A stretch of 43,705 bases of DNA from Aphanocapsa sp. GSE-SYN-MK-11-07L. Lineage in GTDB: Bacteria; Cyanobacteriota; Cyanobacteriia; Thermosynechococcales; Thermosynechococcaceae. The first letter of the stretch is position 1; the number at the start of each line of letters is the position of its first letter. The stretch lies in assembly GCA_019359715.1 (NCBI GenBank), contig JAHHGS010000103.1, forward strand, positions 1 through 43,705. The letters are read 5' to 3'. The notes under the pieces are model-generated. The model did no database searches. It saw only the letters and a program-made list of their open reading frames with translations, and had not been told where the DNA came from. Positions 33,901 to 41,828 of the stretch are shown here, piece after piece. The position numbers and the translations under genes were made by a program.

Positions 33901-35120
33901 CCTGCTAAAGGAACAAAAAAGCGGTGGCAGCGCTCCGGCGAAACCGCTTCCATCTGGCTTTCTAGGTAGAACCCTGATCTGGCCCGGCTGATCGCGGCTT
34001 CGCTGATGTCGGTGGCAAAAATTTGAATCGGCGGAATACTAGCCCGATCGCTAAAAAACTCCAACAGGCAAATGGCGATCGAGTAAACTTCTTCGCCAGT
34101 CGAACAGCCGGCCACCCAAATCCGAATCGGAGCCTCTGCGGATTTATTTTGGCTAATGGTTGGAAAAACCTGTGCGCTCAGTTGTTCAAAGGTTTCAGGG
34201 TCACGAAAGAAACTGGTGACATGGATCAAAATTTCTTCGTACAGGGCTTGGACTTCATCTGGGTACCCTTGCAGGTACTGAGCGTAGTCTTCGAGGCTTT
34301 CGAGCTTGTACAACAGCATCCGGCGCTGCATCCGGCGATCAAGCGTCGTCGGTTTATAGAGGGTAAAGTCAACCCCCGTGCTGGTTCGCAGCAGCGCGAA
34401 AATCGTCGTCAAAGCATCACCGGGTTCAGGTAGCTGCACGACCTGAAGCGGCACTGAATCGGCAAGAAAGGGACTGCGACTGAGGTGGGTTAGTTCGACA
34501 GCAATTGCCTCCGGCGGCAGGACAAAATCTACGTTGCCGGTGGCAACAGCAGTATTCGGCATACTGTCAAATTTTGCGGTTGCTTCGCACTGAGCAAAGC
34601 TGACTCCTCCAGCCACCTTGATCGCTTTTAAGCCCTGAGCACCATCTCCATCCGAGCCGGATAAAACAACCGCGATCGCTTTGTTGCCGCGATCAATTGC
34701 CAATGACTCAAAAAACGCATCCCCCGGCATGTATTTTCCCAGGATTTTCTGGCGGGGAGCCAAATGGAGCATTCCGTCGGCCAGCGTCATCTGGGTGTTA
34801 GGCGGAATCACGTAAATCTCGTTTGGCTCGACGCTCATTAGGTCTTGCACCTGCCGCACCGGCATTGCGGTTAATCTGCTTAAGATTTCGGTCAGTAAGC
34901 TTTCACGATCAGGGGACAAATGCTGAATCAGCACAAAGGCCATGCCCGTGTCGATCGGCAAGTGACGAATCAGTTCTGTAAAAGCTTCTAAACCCCCGGC
35001 GGAAGCAGCAATGCCGACGACTGGAAACGGCGCATCGGTCTTGGCAAGCTGCTCTGGAGCGATCGCTTCCGAGGCAATCAGATCAGATGAATCTTCTGGA
35101 TTGGCAGGGGAAGAAGTCAT
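30924..35120 (-). CDS. CheB-CheR-PAS-histidine kinase-receiver hybrid
   Basis: A protein of about 1398 residues. In order: a CheB methylesterase domain (about 30-215) with catalytic Ser in IAASAGGLEAF, His in VLIQHLSPD and Asp in SGSDGDGAQG; a CheR methyltransferase domain (about 230-490) with the SAM motif VAGCSTGEEVYSIAI; a PAS-like segment; a heptad-rich coiled coil of repeated NEEL(Q/S)(S/T)(T/A) units (about 700-750); PAS domains; HisKA with phospho-His in NLSHELRNPLN (about 1027); an HATPase with NLLSNAIKFTPAG; and a receiver (about 1277-1395) with phospho-Asp in LICDLGMPEADG. No transmembrane span. ATG 35120 is chosen; TTG 35180 is possible. Ligand is unknown. Confidence 0.9.
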   Translation of the reverse strand: MTSSPANPEDSSDLIASEAIAPEQLAKTDAPFPVVGIAASAGGLEAFTELIRHLPIDTGMAFVLIQHLSPDRESLLTEILSRLTAMPVRQVQDLMSVEPNEIYVIPPNTQMTLADGMLHLAPRQKILGKYMPGDAFFESLAIDRGNKAIAVVLSGSDGDGAQGLKAIKVAGGVSFAQCEATAKFDSMPNTAVATGNVDFVLPPEAIAVELTHLSRSPFLADSVPLQVVQLPEPGDALTTIFALLRTSTGVDFTLYKPTTLDRRMQRRMLLYKLESLEDYAQYLQGYPDEVQALYEEILIHVTSFFRDPETFEQLSAQVFPTISQNKSAEAPIRIWVAGCSTGEEVYSIAICLLEFFSDRASIPPIQIFATDISEAAISRARSGFYLESQMEAVSPERCHRFFVPLAGGGYQISSAIRELCVFARHNLGGDPPFSNLDLISCRNVLIYLSDSLQERIMALFHYSLNLNGFLVLGTSESVKAASSLFTAVNESAKIYARNLTFARPLFSFTTNPYPVVNLDSQQRPTKTITHTFDLGQEVDQLIANRYAPVSVVIDDQMHILHLRGDTDRYLKLPSGTTDLNVLLMVREGWAIALRTAIYQAQTQNISVRQEQIELASDQQSTCLNLEVIPFKPAFSNTLYFLVIFETVVRPVTASPLAERRDPADLESEIIQLRQALAAATQRELSAQAHLQAVIQEQNYLNQNLRVANEEILSSNEELQSTNEELQTAKEEIQATNEELSTTNDELRSRHLQQNRDNSDLNNFVDSISVPILMLTNDLRIRRFTPAAQRLFDFIPTDVGRPFNHLRANFDVSNLEAMVLEVLETLNTREQEVQTQAGYWYALRIRPYRTTENQIDGVTMVFLDIDALKRHAAIVESARNYAETIVETVQIPLVVLNDDLRVITVNQSFYAMFQVSESETLQSSWFELGDGQWNLPQLRSFLGEILANDAQPQNFEIESVFERIGQKTLLLNACKLRGEDNATMILLAIEDITARKQFETERSLLLTQEQTARQSAETANRIKDEFLSNLSHELRNPLNTMLGWASMLRHRTLEQATTTHAVEVIERSARAQLRLIEDILDVSSLTNGKLRLNTCLVDLQLVIQAAIETVQLSAAAKQIEIVFQPKSEVVVGDPDRLQQVFWNLLSNAIKFTPAGRQIEVRLESLPAQAQIQVTDTGQGISADLLPYIFDRFRQGDSSSSKPTAGLGLGLAIVRYLVELHGGTVQAESLGEGQGATLTVRLPLPDLAQELTPSSDLEPTPLAVTSEGSDDPVLSGLRILVVDDEVDICELFEFVLNSYGAEVLTVTSARQALSALNANPNQYDALICDLGMPEADGYWLIQQVRQLEPEAGGQIPAVALTAYTSSAEIQLALEAGFQIHVAKPVDPLQLASLVVDLVRR

Positions 35121-35269
35121 AGGAATAAATACCGCTTCGTAAAGATTAGCTCGATCGTCTTGAGAGCAATACTGCTGCAACGGGTGTTTAAAGAGTCAAA
35201 TTTGCTCTGCTTGCAAATCCTTGATCCTCCTAAATCCACGCCACTTGCTTCAAGTCGGCACAGCCGCCA

Positions 35270-35350
35270 CCTCGCGAAGCGTCCCGCCAGGGATACGCAG
35301 TGGCTCCCCTTAAAAAGGGGGACTTTGAGATTATTTCCCCCCTTTTTTTT
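35270..35350. repeat. Cyanobacterial intergenic palindromic repeat, copy 1
   Basis: CTCGCGAAGCG is followed by an imperfect inverted pair, GCGTCCC and GGGATACGC, then by CCCCTTAAAAAGGGGG and CCCCCCTTTTTTTT. A related unit (CTCGCGAAGCGTGTCCGAAG) occurs at 35596-35615. Such hairpin-forming units are dispersed in many filamentous cyanobacterial genomes. The C/T-run end may act as a terminator. Confidence 0.5.
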
Positions 35351-35351
35351 A

Positions 35352-35400
35352 GCGATAGCGGTGCGATAGCGGTGCGATAGCGGTGCGATAGCGGTGCGAT
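35352..35400. repeat. 11-bp tandem repeat, about 4.5 copies
   Basis: The unit GCGATAGCGGT repeats four times without change (35352-35395), followed by a partial GCGAT. The period of 11 is not a multiple of three and there is no open frame of interest, so this is noncoding. It could be slippage-prone. Confidence 0.9.
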
Positions 35401-35739
35401 AAAAATACTTTTCAAACTCCCTCTTAATCGACTGCGATCGACCCCTTGTTCAGCTTCCATTTTCTTCCATTCCAGACTGACAAATTTCAATCAGCAAGAT
35501 GCACAATTGCCAGAGGACTAAAGTATTAGTTTAGTCCAATAATTTTCCCTACGCATACCCAATAGGACTTACGCAGTTGCCCCCTAAATTCCCATCTCGC
35601 GAAGCGTGTCCGAAGGACATAGACCCTGGCGATTTTTCAAGTTTTTGAAGAATGAGCGAACGGCGACCTAGACTAAATCTCGGTTTTTTCAACCGGGGAG
35701 CGATCGGTCTGCCGCTCTACCTTTAAGATACAAGGGGGA

Positions 35740-36170
35740 TCGATTGACATCCTCACCGACCCAAAGGAACGGTGATTCCCAAACCTCACGATTTGAGTTT
35801 CTGCTTCATTGCAACTGCCGCTTCCCCCAAGGAGATTTGGTCTTATGTTCGCTCCACAGACTAACCCCGCTAGCCCAGCGGTTCTGATGTGTCGATACTT
35901 ACAAGGAAATATCTATGTTGTCTGTTGATTCTAGGGATAGCTTTACCCATTGCCCCGTTCTCTTTTCCCGGTCTACCGATTTTTCTTCCCCGTTGCAAGC
36001 AATTGCAAACTTTGGTGTTAGGGTTTATGTCTCCATCGTCGCGGGTGGGTCGTTGACCACTCAAACTATACCAGCAAACAGCAAAGCAAAGCCGTCCTCC
36101 GCGGCTCGACTGAGCGCTCGCCGAACGTCTGCGCTAAAGGACGGGGTTTCCACCCACAATTTTCGATGAT
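35740..36170 (-). mobile_element. Probable IS200/IS605-type remnant
   Basis: On the minus strand, 35740-35785 reads GGGAATCACCGTTCC, then TTTGGGTCGGTGAGGATGTCAAT, which closely resembles the right end following tnpB in cyanobacterial IS200/IS605 elements, where the guide RNA 3' end forms such a hairpin. At the other side (36100-36155) lies another hairpin-like end, CCGTCC...GGACGG followed by GGTTTCCACCC. No tnpB or tnpA frame survives between them. Recognition is by resemblance to family ends from memory, not alignment. Confidence 0.4.
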
Positions 36171-36224
36171 TTTGAGGCGGATCAGATTTGACCCTTTGGG
36201 AGTTATCTTTTTCTGTTTGAGTTT

Positions 36225-37934
36225 GTGAATACGCCTGCCATCATTGTTTTAGGTCAAAACAGTGTCGTTTTAGGGAAACGCATTCAGACCGGATTAACGA
36301 ATGCAACGCTGTATGGTCTGGATCGGCGCACGATCGACGTTGACGTTAGTTTTGCTAACTTTGGTGAAACGCTGCGATCGCTATTCACCCAAGCCCGGCC
36401 AATTATTGGCATTTGCGCGGCTGGGATTCTGATCCGGACGCTGGCTCCCCTCCTCACCGATAAGCGGCAAGAGCCGCCAGTGATTGCGATCGCTGAAGAC
36501 GGCAGTGCGGTTGTGCCCCTCTTGGGCGGACTGCATGGCGTGAATGACTTAGCCCGTCAGATTGCCGCCGCCCTAGAGGTACAAGCAGCCATTACGACTA
36601 CAGGCGATTTGCGTTTCCGCACCGCCTTGCTGTCGCCACCACCCGGCTACTGTTTAGCCAATCCCGGTGCTGCCAAGACATTTATCTCAGACTTGCTGGC
36701 TGGAGCAACGGTCAAACTGCTGGGCAATGCGCCTTGGCTAGCAGATAGCAAGCTGCCGATCGCCGCCGACGGTCAATTAACCCTCCAGGTGACAGAACGG
36801 GCAGTCACGCCGGCTGAAGATTGTTTGGTTTACTATCCAACCACCTTGGCGATTGGGATCAGCAGCACGATTAGCCCTGACCCCGTAACCGCGATCGCCC
36901 ATCTCCAGCAAATCCTAACTAAGGCTGAACTGGCACCCGCCGCGATCGCTGGGGTATTTGGGTTAGCCAGCCATGCCGGACATTCAGGCATTCAAGCGAT
37001 CGCTGAAGCCTTTAACGTGCCGGCCCGCTTTTTTGAGCCAAGTTTTGTCGGACAAGCTGCCGAGAGAGCCGAGACAATTGCGATCGCGGCGGCCGGTGCT
37101 GCCAGCCAACTCGTGGTTCAAGATCAGGATTGCGCGATCGCAGTTGCGCTGCGACCGCTGGATGCCAACACAGTTGGCCGCCCCCAAGGGCGATTGGCAA
37201 TTGTCGGGACTGGCCCCGGCAGCGCCGAGTGGATGTCTCCAGAAGTAAAACAGTTATTGCACTCAGCCACCGACTGGGTGGGCTACAGCACTTACTTGAA
37301 CTTAATCGAACCGCTGCGAACCCACCAACAGCGGCATGATTCAGATAATCGCCAGGAGTTAGACCGCGCCAGATTGGCCCTCAACTTGGCCGCAGCAGGA
37401 CGATTTGTGGCGGTGGTTTCCTCCGGCGACCCCGGCATTTATGCGATGGCGGCGGCCGTATTTGAAGCTCTAGAGCAAGACGCAAAACCAGCCTGGCAGC
37501 AGATTGCAATTCAAGTTGCACCAGGTATTTCTGCCCTCCAAGCCGCCGCGGCCCGGATCGGTGCGCCGATCGGGCATGACTTTTGCGTGATTTCTCTCTC
37601 AGATATTCTGAAACCCTGGTCAGCGATCGCCGAACGGATCACCGCCGCCGCTGCGGCTGACTTTGTGATTGCTTTCTATAATCCGGTTTCCCAACAGCGG
37701 ACTTGGCAATTAGACAAAGCGCGTGAGCTGTTACTCGCAGTGCGATCGCCAGATACGCCTGTCGTCCTAGCTCGCAATCTAGGTCGAGCAGGGGAGTCAG
37801 TGGTTGTGCGATCGCTGAGTCAGCTATCTGCGAACGAGGTAGATATGCGAACCTTAGTCCTGGTTGGATCGGGTAAAACTCGGATCATTCAGCAGCGCGA
37901 TCGAGCTTGGGTTTATACGCCTCGTCATTATTGA
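36225..37934 (+). CDS. cobJ: CbiG-CobJ fusion (corrin ring contraction)
   Basis: A 569-residue fusion. The N-terminal part (about 1-320) is CbiG-like (cobalt-precorrin-5A hydrolase type): ICAAGILIRTLAPLLTDKRQEPPVIAIAEDGSAVVPLLGGLHGVNDLARQIA and, near residue 215, GISSTISPDPVTAI and GLASHAGHSGIQAIAEAF. The C-terminal part (about 325-565) is precorrin-3B C17-methyltransferase: LAIVGTGPGSAEWMSPEV, VGYSTYLNLI, VSSGDPGIYAMAAAVFEAL, VAPGISALQAAAARIGAPIGHDFCVISLSDILKPW, IAFYNPVSQQR. Start is GTG 36225. Such fusions are common in cyanobacteria. No cobalamin riboswitch is seen upstream. Confidence 0.92.
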   Translation: MNTPAIIVLGQNSVVLGKRIQTGLTNATLYGLDRRTIDVDVSFANFGETLRSLFTQARPIIGICAAGILIRTLAPLLTDKRQEPPVIAIAEDGSAVVPLLGGLHGVNDLARQIAAALEVQAAITTTGDLRFRTALLSPPPGYCLANPGAAKTFISDLLAGATVKLLGNAPWLADSKLPIAADGQLTLQVTERAVTPAEDCLVYYPTTLAIGISSTISPDPVTAIAHLQQILTKAELAPAAIAGVFGLASHAGHSGIQAIAEAFNVPARFFEPSFVGQAAERAETIAIAAAGAASQLVVQDQDCAIAVALRPLDANTVGRPQGRLAIVGTGPGSAEWMSPEVKQLLHSATDWVGYSTYLNLIEPLRTHQQRHDSDNRQELDRARLALNLAAAGRFVAVVSSGDPGIYAMAAAVFEALEQDAKPAWQQIAIQVAPGISALQAAAARIGAPIGHDFCVISLSDILKPWSAIAERITAAAAADFVIAFYNPVSQQRTWQLDKARELLLAVRSPDTPVVLARNLGRAGESVVVRSLSQLSANEVDMRTLVLVGSGKTRIIQQRDRAWVYTPRHY

Positions 37935-38042
37935 GAGGTTTCCAACCTTTCTTGAAATCTGTGGCTGTGGCGGTCTTAAATTAGTGATGTCAGCGAAGAT
38001 TGAATATTACCTGATTAACCGCCAACCGCAGGAGAATCGATT

Positions 38043-38870
38043 GTGTCTCAAATTTATTCCCTCCAAGACCCATCTGGGACAGCGCAGCTAGAGGTGGTGC
38101 CAGAGCGAGGTGGCATCATTACCCGTTGGCGAGTGCAAGGACAAGACATTTTGTATCTAGATGCGGAACGGTTTGCCAACCCGGGTTTAAGTGTGCGGGG
38201 CGGCATTCCAATTCTGTTTCCGATTTGCGGCAATTTACCAGAGAATTTATTCAGCTCTGGCGGTGGCACCTATGTCTTGAAGCAGCACGGGTTTGCCCGC
38301 GATTTACCCTGGCAGGTGCAGTCTCAAACTGCCGACACGATCGCCCTCAGCTTGACCAGCAGTGCTTTCACCTTAAGCCAATACCCATTTGAATTTGAAT
38401 TGCAGTTTACCTACCAAGTGACAGCCGATCGGCTGATCATCCAGCAGCGGATTGCCAATCTGGGTGCAATGGGGATGCCATTCTCAGTCGGATTTCACCC
38501 TTACTTTGCGGTTCAGGACAAAACTCAACTTGAGTTTGAAATTCCTGCTGCCCAAATGCTGGATCAGATCAGTAAAGCAACTTTGCCCTTTGACGGCAGT
38601 TTTGACTGGCAGCAGCCGGAGCTAGACATTGCCTTTCGTCCCTTAATGGCTCAGCAAGCCATCGCCAAGGAAGGTAGACGAACCATTACCCTAGCGTTTG
38701 ACGCCCTCTATTCAACGCTGGTGTTTTGGACGGTGCAAGGCAAAGACTACTACTGTTTAGAGCCGTGGAGCGCCCCCCGCAACGCCCTCAACAGCGGTGA
38801 AGACCTGACTCATTTGGCACCTGGAGCCGTTTTAGAAACCGGAGTGACGATCTCAGTCAATCTGAGTTGA
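38043..38870 (+). CDS. Aldose 1-epimerase-like protein (D-hexose-6-phosphate epimerase type)
   Basis: A 275-residue galactose-mutarotase-fold protein. Family segments are GGIITRWRVQGQDILYLD, VRGGIPILFPICGNLP, LKQHGFARDLPWQV (catalytic His region), PFSVGFHPYFAV and CLEPWSAPRNALNSGEDLTHLAPG (acidic catalytic Glu region). Members interconvert anomers of hexoses or hexose phosphates. Start GTG 38043 has AGGAG about nine bases upstream. Downstream of cobJ by 108 bases, no evident functional link. Confidence 0.88.
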   Translation: MSQIYSLQDPSGTAQLEVVPERGGIITRWRVQGQDILYLDAERFANPGLSVRGGIPILFPICGNLPENLFSSGGGTYVLKQHGFARDLPWQVQSQTADTIALSLTSSAFTLSQYPFEFELQFTYQVTADRLIIQQRIANLGAMGMPFSVGFHPYFAVQDKTQLEFEIPAAQMLDQISKATLPFDGSFDWQQPELDIAFRPLMAQQAIAKEGRRTITLAFDALYSTLVFWTVQGKDYYCLEPWSAPRNALNSGEDLTHLAPGAVLETGVTISVNLS

Positions 38871-38996
38871 GCCAGATTAGCCGCCAATTTGTGCATAGCA
38901 AACAGCGATCGCGAATTCCCATATTGTAGAGAAGGGTTAGCAATGTCTTAACGGAGTTTGGCTCTAGCCAGTCACAACAGTAAACAGGTCAAAACA

Positions 38997-40814
38997 ATGG
39001 GGCTGATTGTTCAGAAATACGGAGGCACTTCCGTTGGGTCGGCAGAGCGGATTCAAGCCGTGGCGGCGCGGGTAATCCAAACGGCCAAAGCCGGAAATTC
39101 CCTGGTGGTAGTTGTTTCGGCCATGGGTAAAACCACAGATTCGCTTCTGAAATTAGCCTATGAAGTAGCGAACAGCCCCAGCCAGCGCGAGATGGACATG
39201 CTGCTCTCGACCGGCGAGCAGGTGACGATCGCCCTCCTGAGTATGGCCCTGCAAGCGATCGGTCAGCCTGCGATTTCGCTGACGGGCGCTCAGGTGGGGA
39301 TTTTGACTGAGCCGGCCCACACCCGGGCCCGGATTTTGCAGATTGACACCGAACGAATCGAGCGCCATCTGACCGAAGGCAAAGTGGTAGTTGTAGCCGG
39401 GTTCCAAGGCGTCAGCAGTACTGACGACATGGAAGTCACAACCCTGGGGCGAGGCGGGTCAGACACCTCAGCCGTGGCCTTGGCAGCGGCGCTGCGGGCT
39501 GATTTGTGCGAAATCTATACCGACGTGCCAGGGATTCTGACCACCGATCCGCGCTTGGTGCCAGAGGCTCAGTTGATGGATCAAATTACCTGCGATGAAA
39601 TGCTGGAGTTAGCCAGCCTGGGGGCAAAGGTGCTGCATCCACGGGCAGTCGAAATTGCCCGCAACTATGGCGTTCAGATGGTGGTGCGCTCCAGTTGGAC
39701 AGATGATTCGGGAACACGGGTGGTGTCGCCGCTGCTCCAGCCCCGCCCGCTGCAAAACCTAGAGCTGGGCCGTCCGGTGGATGGGGTGCAGTTTGCCACC
39801 AATCAGGCCAAAGTGGCACTGCTGCGGGTGGCCGATCGACCTGGGATTGCCGCCCAACTGTTTGGGGAACTGGCTCAGCAGCACTTAGACATTGACTTGA
39901 TTATTCAGTCAATCCACGAAGGCAACACGAACGACATTGCTTTTACGCTAGAAAAATCTTGTCTAACGCCAGCCCAAGCCGTGGCGATCGCCTTTGGGCC
40001 AAGCCTAGCTAGCACAATCGGCAGTGAGGCTCCAGAAGTGTTTATTGACCCCCAGGTGGCCAAAATTAGCATTGTCGGGGCAGGCATGATTGGTCGCCCC
40101 GGCGTAGCAGCCCAAATGTTCTCAACCCTGGCAGCGGCTGGGATTAACCTGCAAACGATTTCCACCTCAGAGGTGAATGTGAGCTGCACGATCGCGGCGG
40201 CAGACTGCGACCGGGCGATCGCCAGCTTGTGTCAGGTGTTCGAGGTGGATAACTCTGTGGTGGCGACTGAGCCAATGACGACATTACCGCCGGTTCGGGG
40301 GGTAGCGCTCGACCTCAAGCAGGCTCAATTGGGGATTCGTCATGTTCCCGATTTGCCGGGGATGGCCGCCAAAATCTTTCAAATTCTGGCGGATGCCAAC
40401 ATCAGCGTCGATATGATTATTCAATCCCAGCGATCGCGCCCAGTTCAGGGCGTAATTACCCGCGATATTGCCTTCACGGTCGCCCAAATGGACGCGGAAG
40501 CGGCCCAAGTTGTGCTGGAAAAATCGGCTCCCGATTTAGGCTGTGGTGAAGTGGTGGTTGATCCGGCGATCGCCAAGGTCAGCATTGTTGGCGTCGGCAT
40601 GATTGGGCAACCCGGCATTGCTGCTCGCATGTTTGCCGCCCTCGCCCAGCAGCAAATCAACATCAAAATGATCGCCACATCCGAAATCCGCGTCAGTTGC
40701 GTCGTCGCCGAAGCCCAAGGGATTGACGCCCTCCGCGCCGTTCATCAAGCCTTTGACCTCGGCGGCAAGGAGTCAATTGAAGTGCCAACTCGAACCACGC
40801 CCGTCTGGCTTTAG
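38997..40814 (+). CDS. lysC: Aspartate kinase with four ACT domains
   Basis: A 605-residue enzyme phosphorylating aspartate, first step to lysine, threonine and methionine. Catalytic part: LIVQKYGGTSVGSAERIQ, VVSAMGKTTDSLL, STGEQVTIALLSMAL, FQGVSSTDDMEVTTLGRGGSDTSAVALAAAL, YTDVPGILTTDPRLV. The C-terminal 340 residues hold two tandem ACT pairs: VADRPGIAAQLF, VGAGMIGRPGVAAQMF, VPDLPGMAAKIF and VGVGMIGQPGIAARMF, the doubled arrangement characteristic of cyanobacterial aspartokinases. ATG 38997 begins the conserved sequence. Its stop overlaps the convergent downstream gene's stop by four bases. Confidence 0.95.
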   Translation: MGLIVQKYGGTSVGSAERIQAVAARVIQTAKAGNSLVVVVSAMGKTTDSLLKLAYEVANSPSQREMDMLLSTGEQVTIALLSMALQAIGQPAISLTGAQVGILTEPAHTRARILQIDTERIERHLTEGKVVVVAGFQGVSSTDDMEVTTLGRGGSDTSAVALAAALRADLCEIYTDVPGILTTDPRLVPEAQLMDQITCDEMLELASLGAKVLHPRAVEIARNYGVQMVVRSSWTDDSGTRVVSPLLQPRPLQNLELGRPVDGVQFATNQAKVALLRVADRPGIAAQLFGELAQQHLDIDLIIQSIHEGNTNDIAFTLEKSCLTPAQAVAIAFGPSLASTIGSEAPEVFIDPQVAKISIVGAGMIGRPGVAAQMFSTLAAAGINLQTISTSEVNVSCTIAAADCDRAIASLCQVFEVDNSVVATEPMTTLPPVRGVALDLKQAQLGIRHVPDLPGMAAKIFQILADANISVDMIIQSQRSRPVQGVITRDIAFTVAQMDAEAAQVVLEKSAPDLGCGEVVVDPAIAKVSIVGVGMIGQPGIAARMFAALAQQQINIKMIATSEIRVSCVVAEAQGIDALRAVHQAFDLGGKESIEVPTRTTPVWL

Positions 40815-41623
40815 GTGTGATGCAGCTTGGTGAAGCGGCGGATCAGATATGCTGCGAGGACAAAGAACGGTGCCCAGCCAACGAGGAAGAGAAAAAACGC
40901 TGGTGAAAACGAACCAGGCTGGTTGCCCAGGTAGGCGCTGGTAGATGGATCGTCGCCCTTGAGCGCAATAGCGATCGCTGGACCAAACCCCTGAACCGCG
41001 CCCCACCAACTGAATGCTGCCAAGCAGCTCATGCCAATCCGATGTCGCACCACATCCGTCGCCCAGTTATTTTCCGAGGACGAAGTTGTTCGCACCATGA
41101 CGATAACAATCAGGACGAAAGTCCAGATCATCCACAGCGCACCAGTCCACGGATTGAGCCGCAAAGTGATGATGACCGTGAGTACTAGTCCGGTCGCAAC
41201 AAGCAGGCTGGGCACTATTGTCACAGCCGTCTCCCTGGACTGCCGACGGAATACGCGCGGCGGTGTGACCTCTCGTAAAATGTAGAGAATGCAGAGACCC
41301 ACAAACAAGAAGCCTAGGCGTGCCGGATAGGTGCTAGGCATGGTGTAACCCGCGTATTTCGTATGGTTTTCTTTCACGAAAAAGCAGAGTCGAACCACGT
41401 CGAGCCCGATACCGGTGAGCGCCACGGTGACCATCGACCCAGCGAAACAGCGTCCGGAGCGTCCGTGGGATTTGCTGCCCTTTCGCGCTGTGAAGGCTAC
41501 AATAGCCGAAATCGCTGCGATCGCCCCTGCGATGATATGAAGTAAAAGCATTATCAATAAGACGGAGTTTGCAAGGGAGCTTCCGTAACTGACTGGCTTG
41601 TGAAGCAAGAACTTTGATTCCAC
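40811..41623 (-). CDS. Seven-span membrane protein (DUF2306-like)
   Basis: A 270-residue integral membrane protein with about seven hydrophobic segments, for example SVLLIMLLLHIIAGAIAAISAIVAF, FLFVGLCILYILREV, LWMIWTFVLIVIVMV and FFLFLVGWAPFFVLAAYLI. The N-terminal HIIAGAIAAISAIVAFTARKGSKSHGRSGRCF resembles the DUF2306 start (first helices plus a Lys/His/Gly-rich loop). Function unknown; no transport or redox motif identified. It converges on lysC with overlapping stops (40811-40814). Confidence 0.7.
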   Translation of the reverse strand: MESKFLLHKPVSYGSSLANSVLLIMLLLHIIAGAIAAISAIVAFTARKGSKSHGRSGRCFAGSMVTVALTGIGLDVVRLCFFVKENHTKYAGYTMPSTYPARLGFLFVGLCILYILREVTPPRVFRRQSRETAVTIVPSLLVATGLVLTVIITLRLNPWTGALWMIWTFVLIVIVMVRTTSSSENNWATDVVRHRIGMSCLAAFSWWGAVQGFGPAIAIALKGDDPSTSAYLGNQPGSFSPAFFLFLVGWAPFFVLAAYLIRRFTKLHHT

Positions 41624-41639
41624 TGTTCACTGCTCCTCT

Positions 41640-41740
41640 GACTGCACACAGCTTACAGAATAGCGCGGTAGCGTGAAAGCCTACGGTTTCTAATCGTGGG
41701 ATGAAACGCGCCACAAGCACTTTTAAGTGCCGTCCAGAAT
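41640..41740. other. Possible transposon-end remnant with hairpins
   Basis: A stretch reading TAGCGTGAAAGCCTACGGTTTC, then CTAATCGTGGGATGAAACGCGCC, ends in the palindrome GCACTTTTAAGTGC (41718-41731). From memory such segments occur at the ends of cyanobacterial IS200/IS605-type elements, but I could not confirm this, and no transposase frame is present. Treat as unassigned structured DNA. Confidence 0.3.
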
Positions 41741-41746
41741 TGGTAT

Positions 41747-41788
41747 GACCTTGCCCTAAAAAACTGTCCACTTTTTTAGGGCAAGGTC
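41747..41788. repeat. Perfect 17-bp inverted repeat
   Basis: GACCTTGCCCTAAAAAA (41747-41763) and TTTTTTAGGGCAAGGTC (41772-41788) are exact inverted copies around the 8-base centre CTGTCCAC. It lies about 40 bases after the stop of the subtilase-like remnant. It could act as a terminator, but the T-runs are inside the stem. It also resembles two abutted IS-type ends (reading outward TGGACAGTTTTTTAGGGC and TGTCCACTTTTTTAGGGC). Confidence 0.75.
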
Positions 41789-41828
41789 CGTCTTCTGTAG
41801 GTTTAATCTTAGGACATCCTTTTTTCCT

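Larger units (their letters stand above)
35121..36224. other. Repeat-rich gene-free region
   Basis: About 1.1 kb between the divergent sensor kinase and cobJ with no supportable gene. It contains, from left to right, a palindromic repeat with a poly-T tract, an 11-bp tandem repeat, a second palindromic-repeat copy near 35600, the AGGACTTACGCA motif common in cyanobacterial intergenic repeats (35563-35577), and an IS200/IS605-like remnant. Short frames inside it (for example 35870-36064, minus) look like debris rather than genes. Confidence 0.6.

Noticed and set aside
35352-35400. CRISPR-like array
   Set aside because: The units are 11 bp and directly abutted with no spacers, and no cas gene is near.
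36171-36224. Cobalamin riboswitch in front of cobJ
   Set aside because: The spacer is too short and has no B12-box-like sequence; upstream sequence belongs to the transposon remnant.
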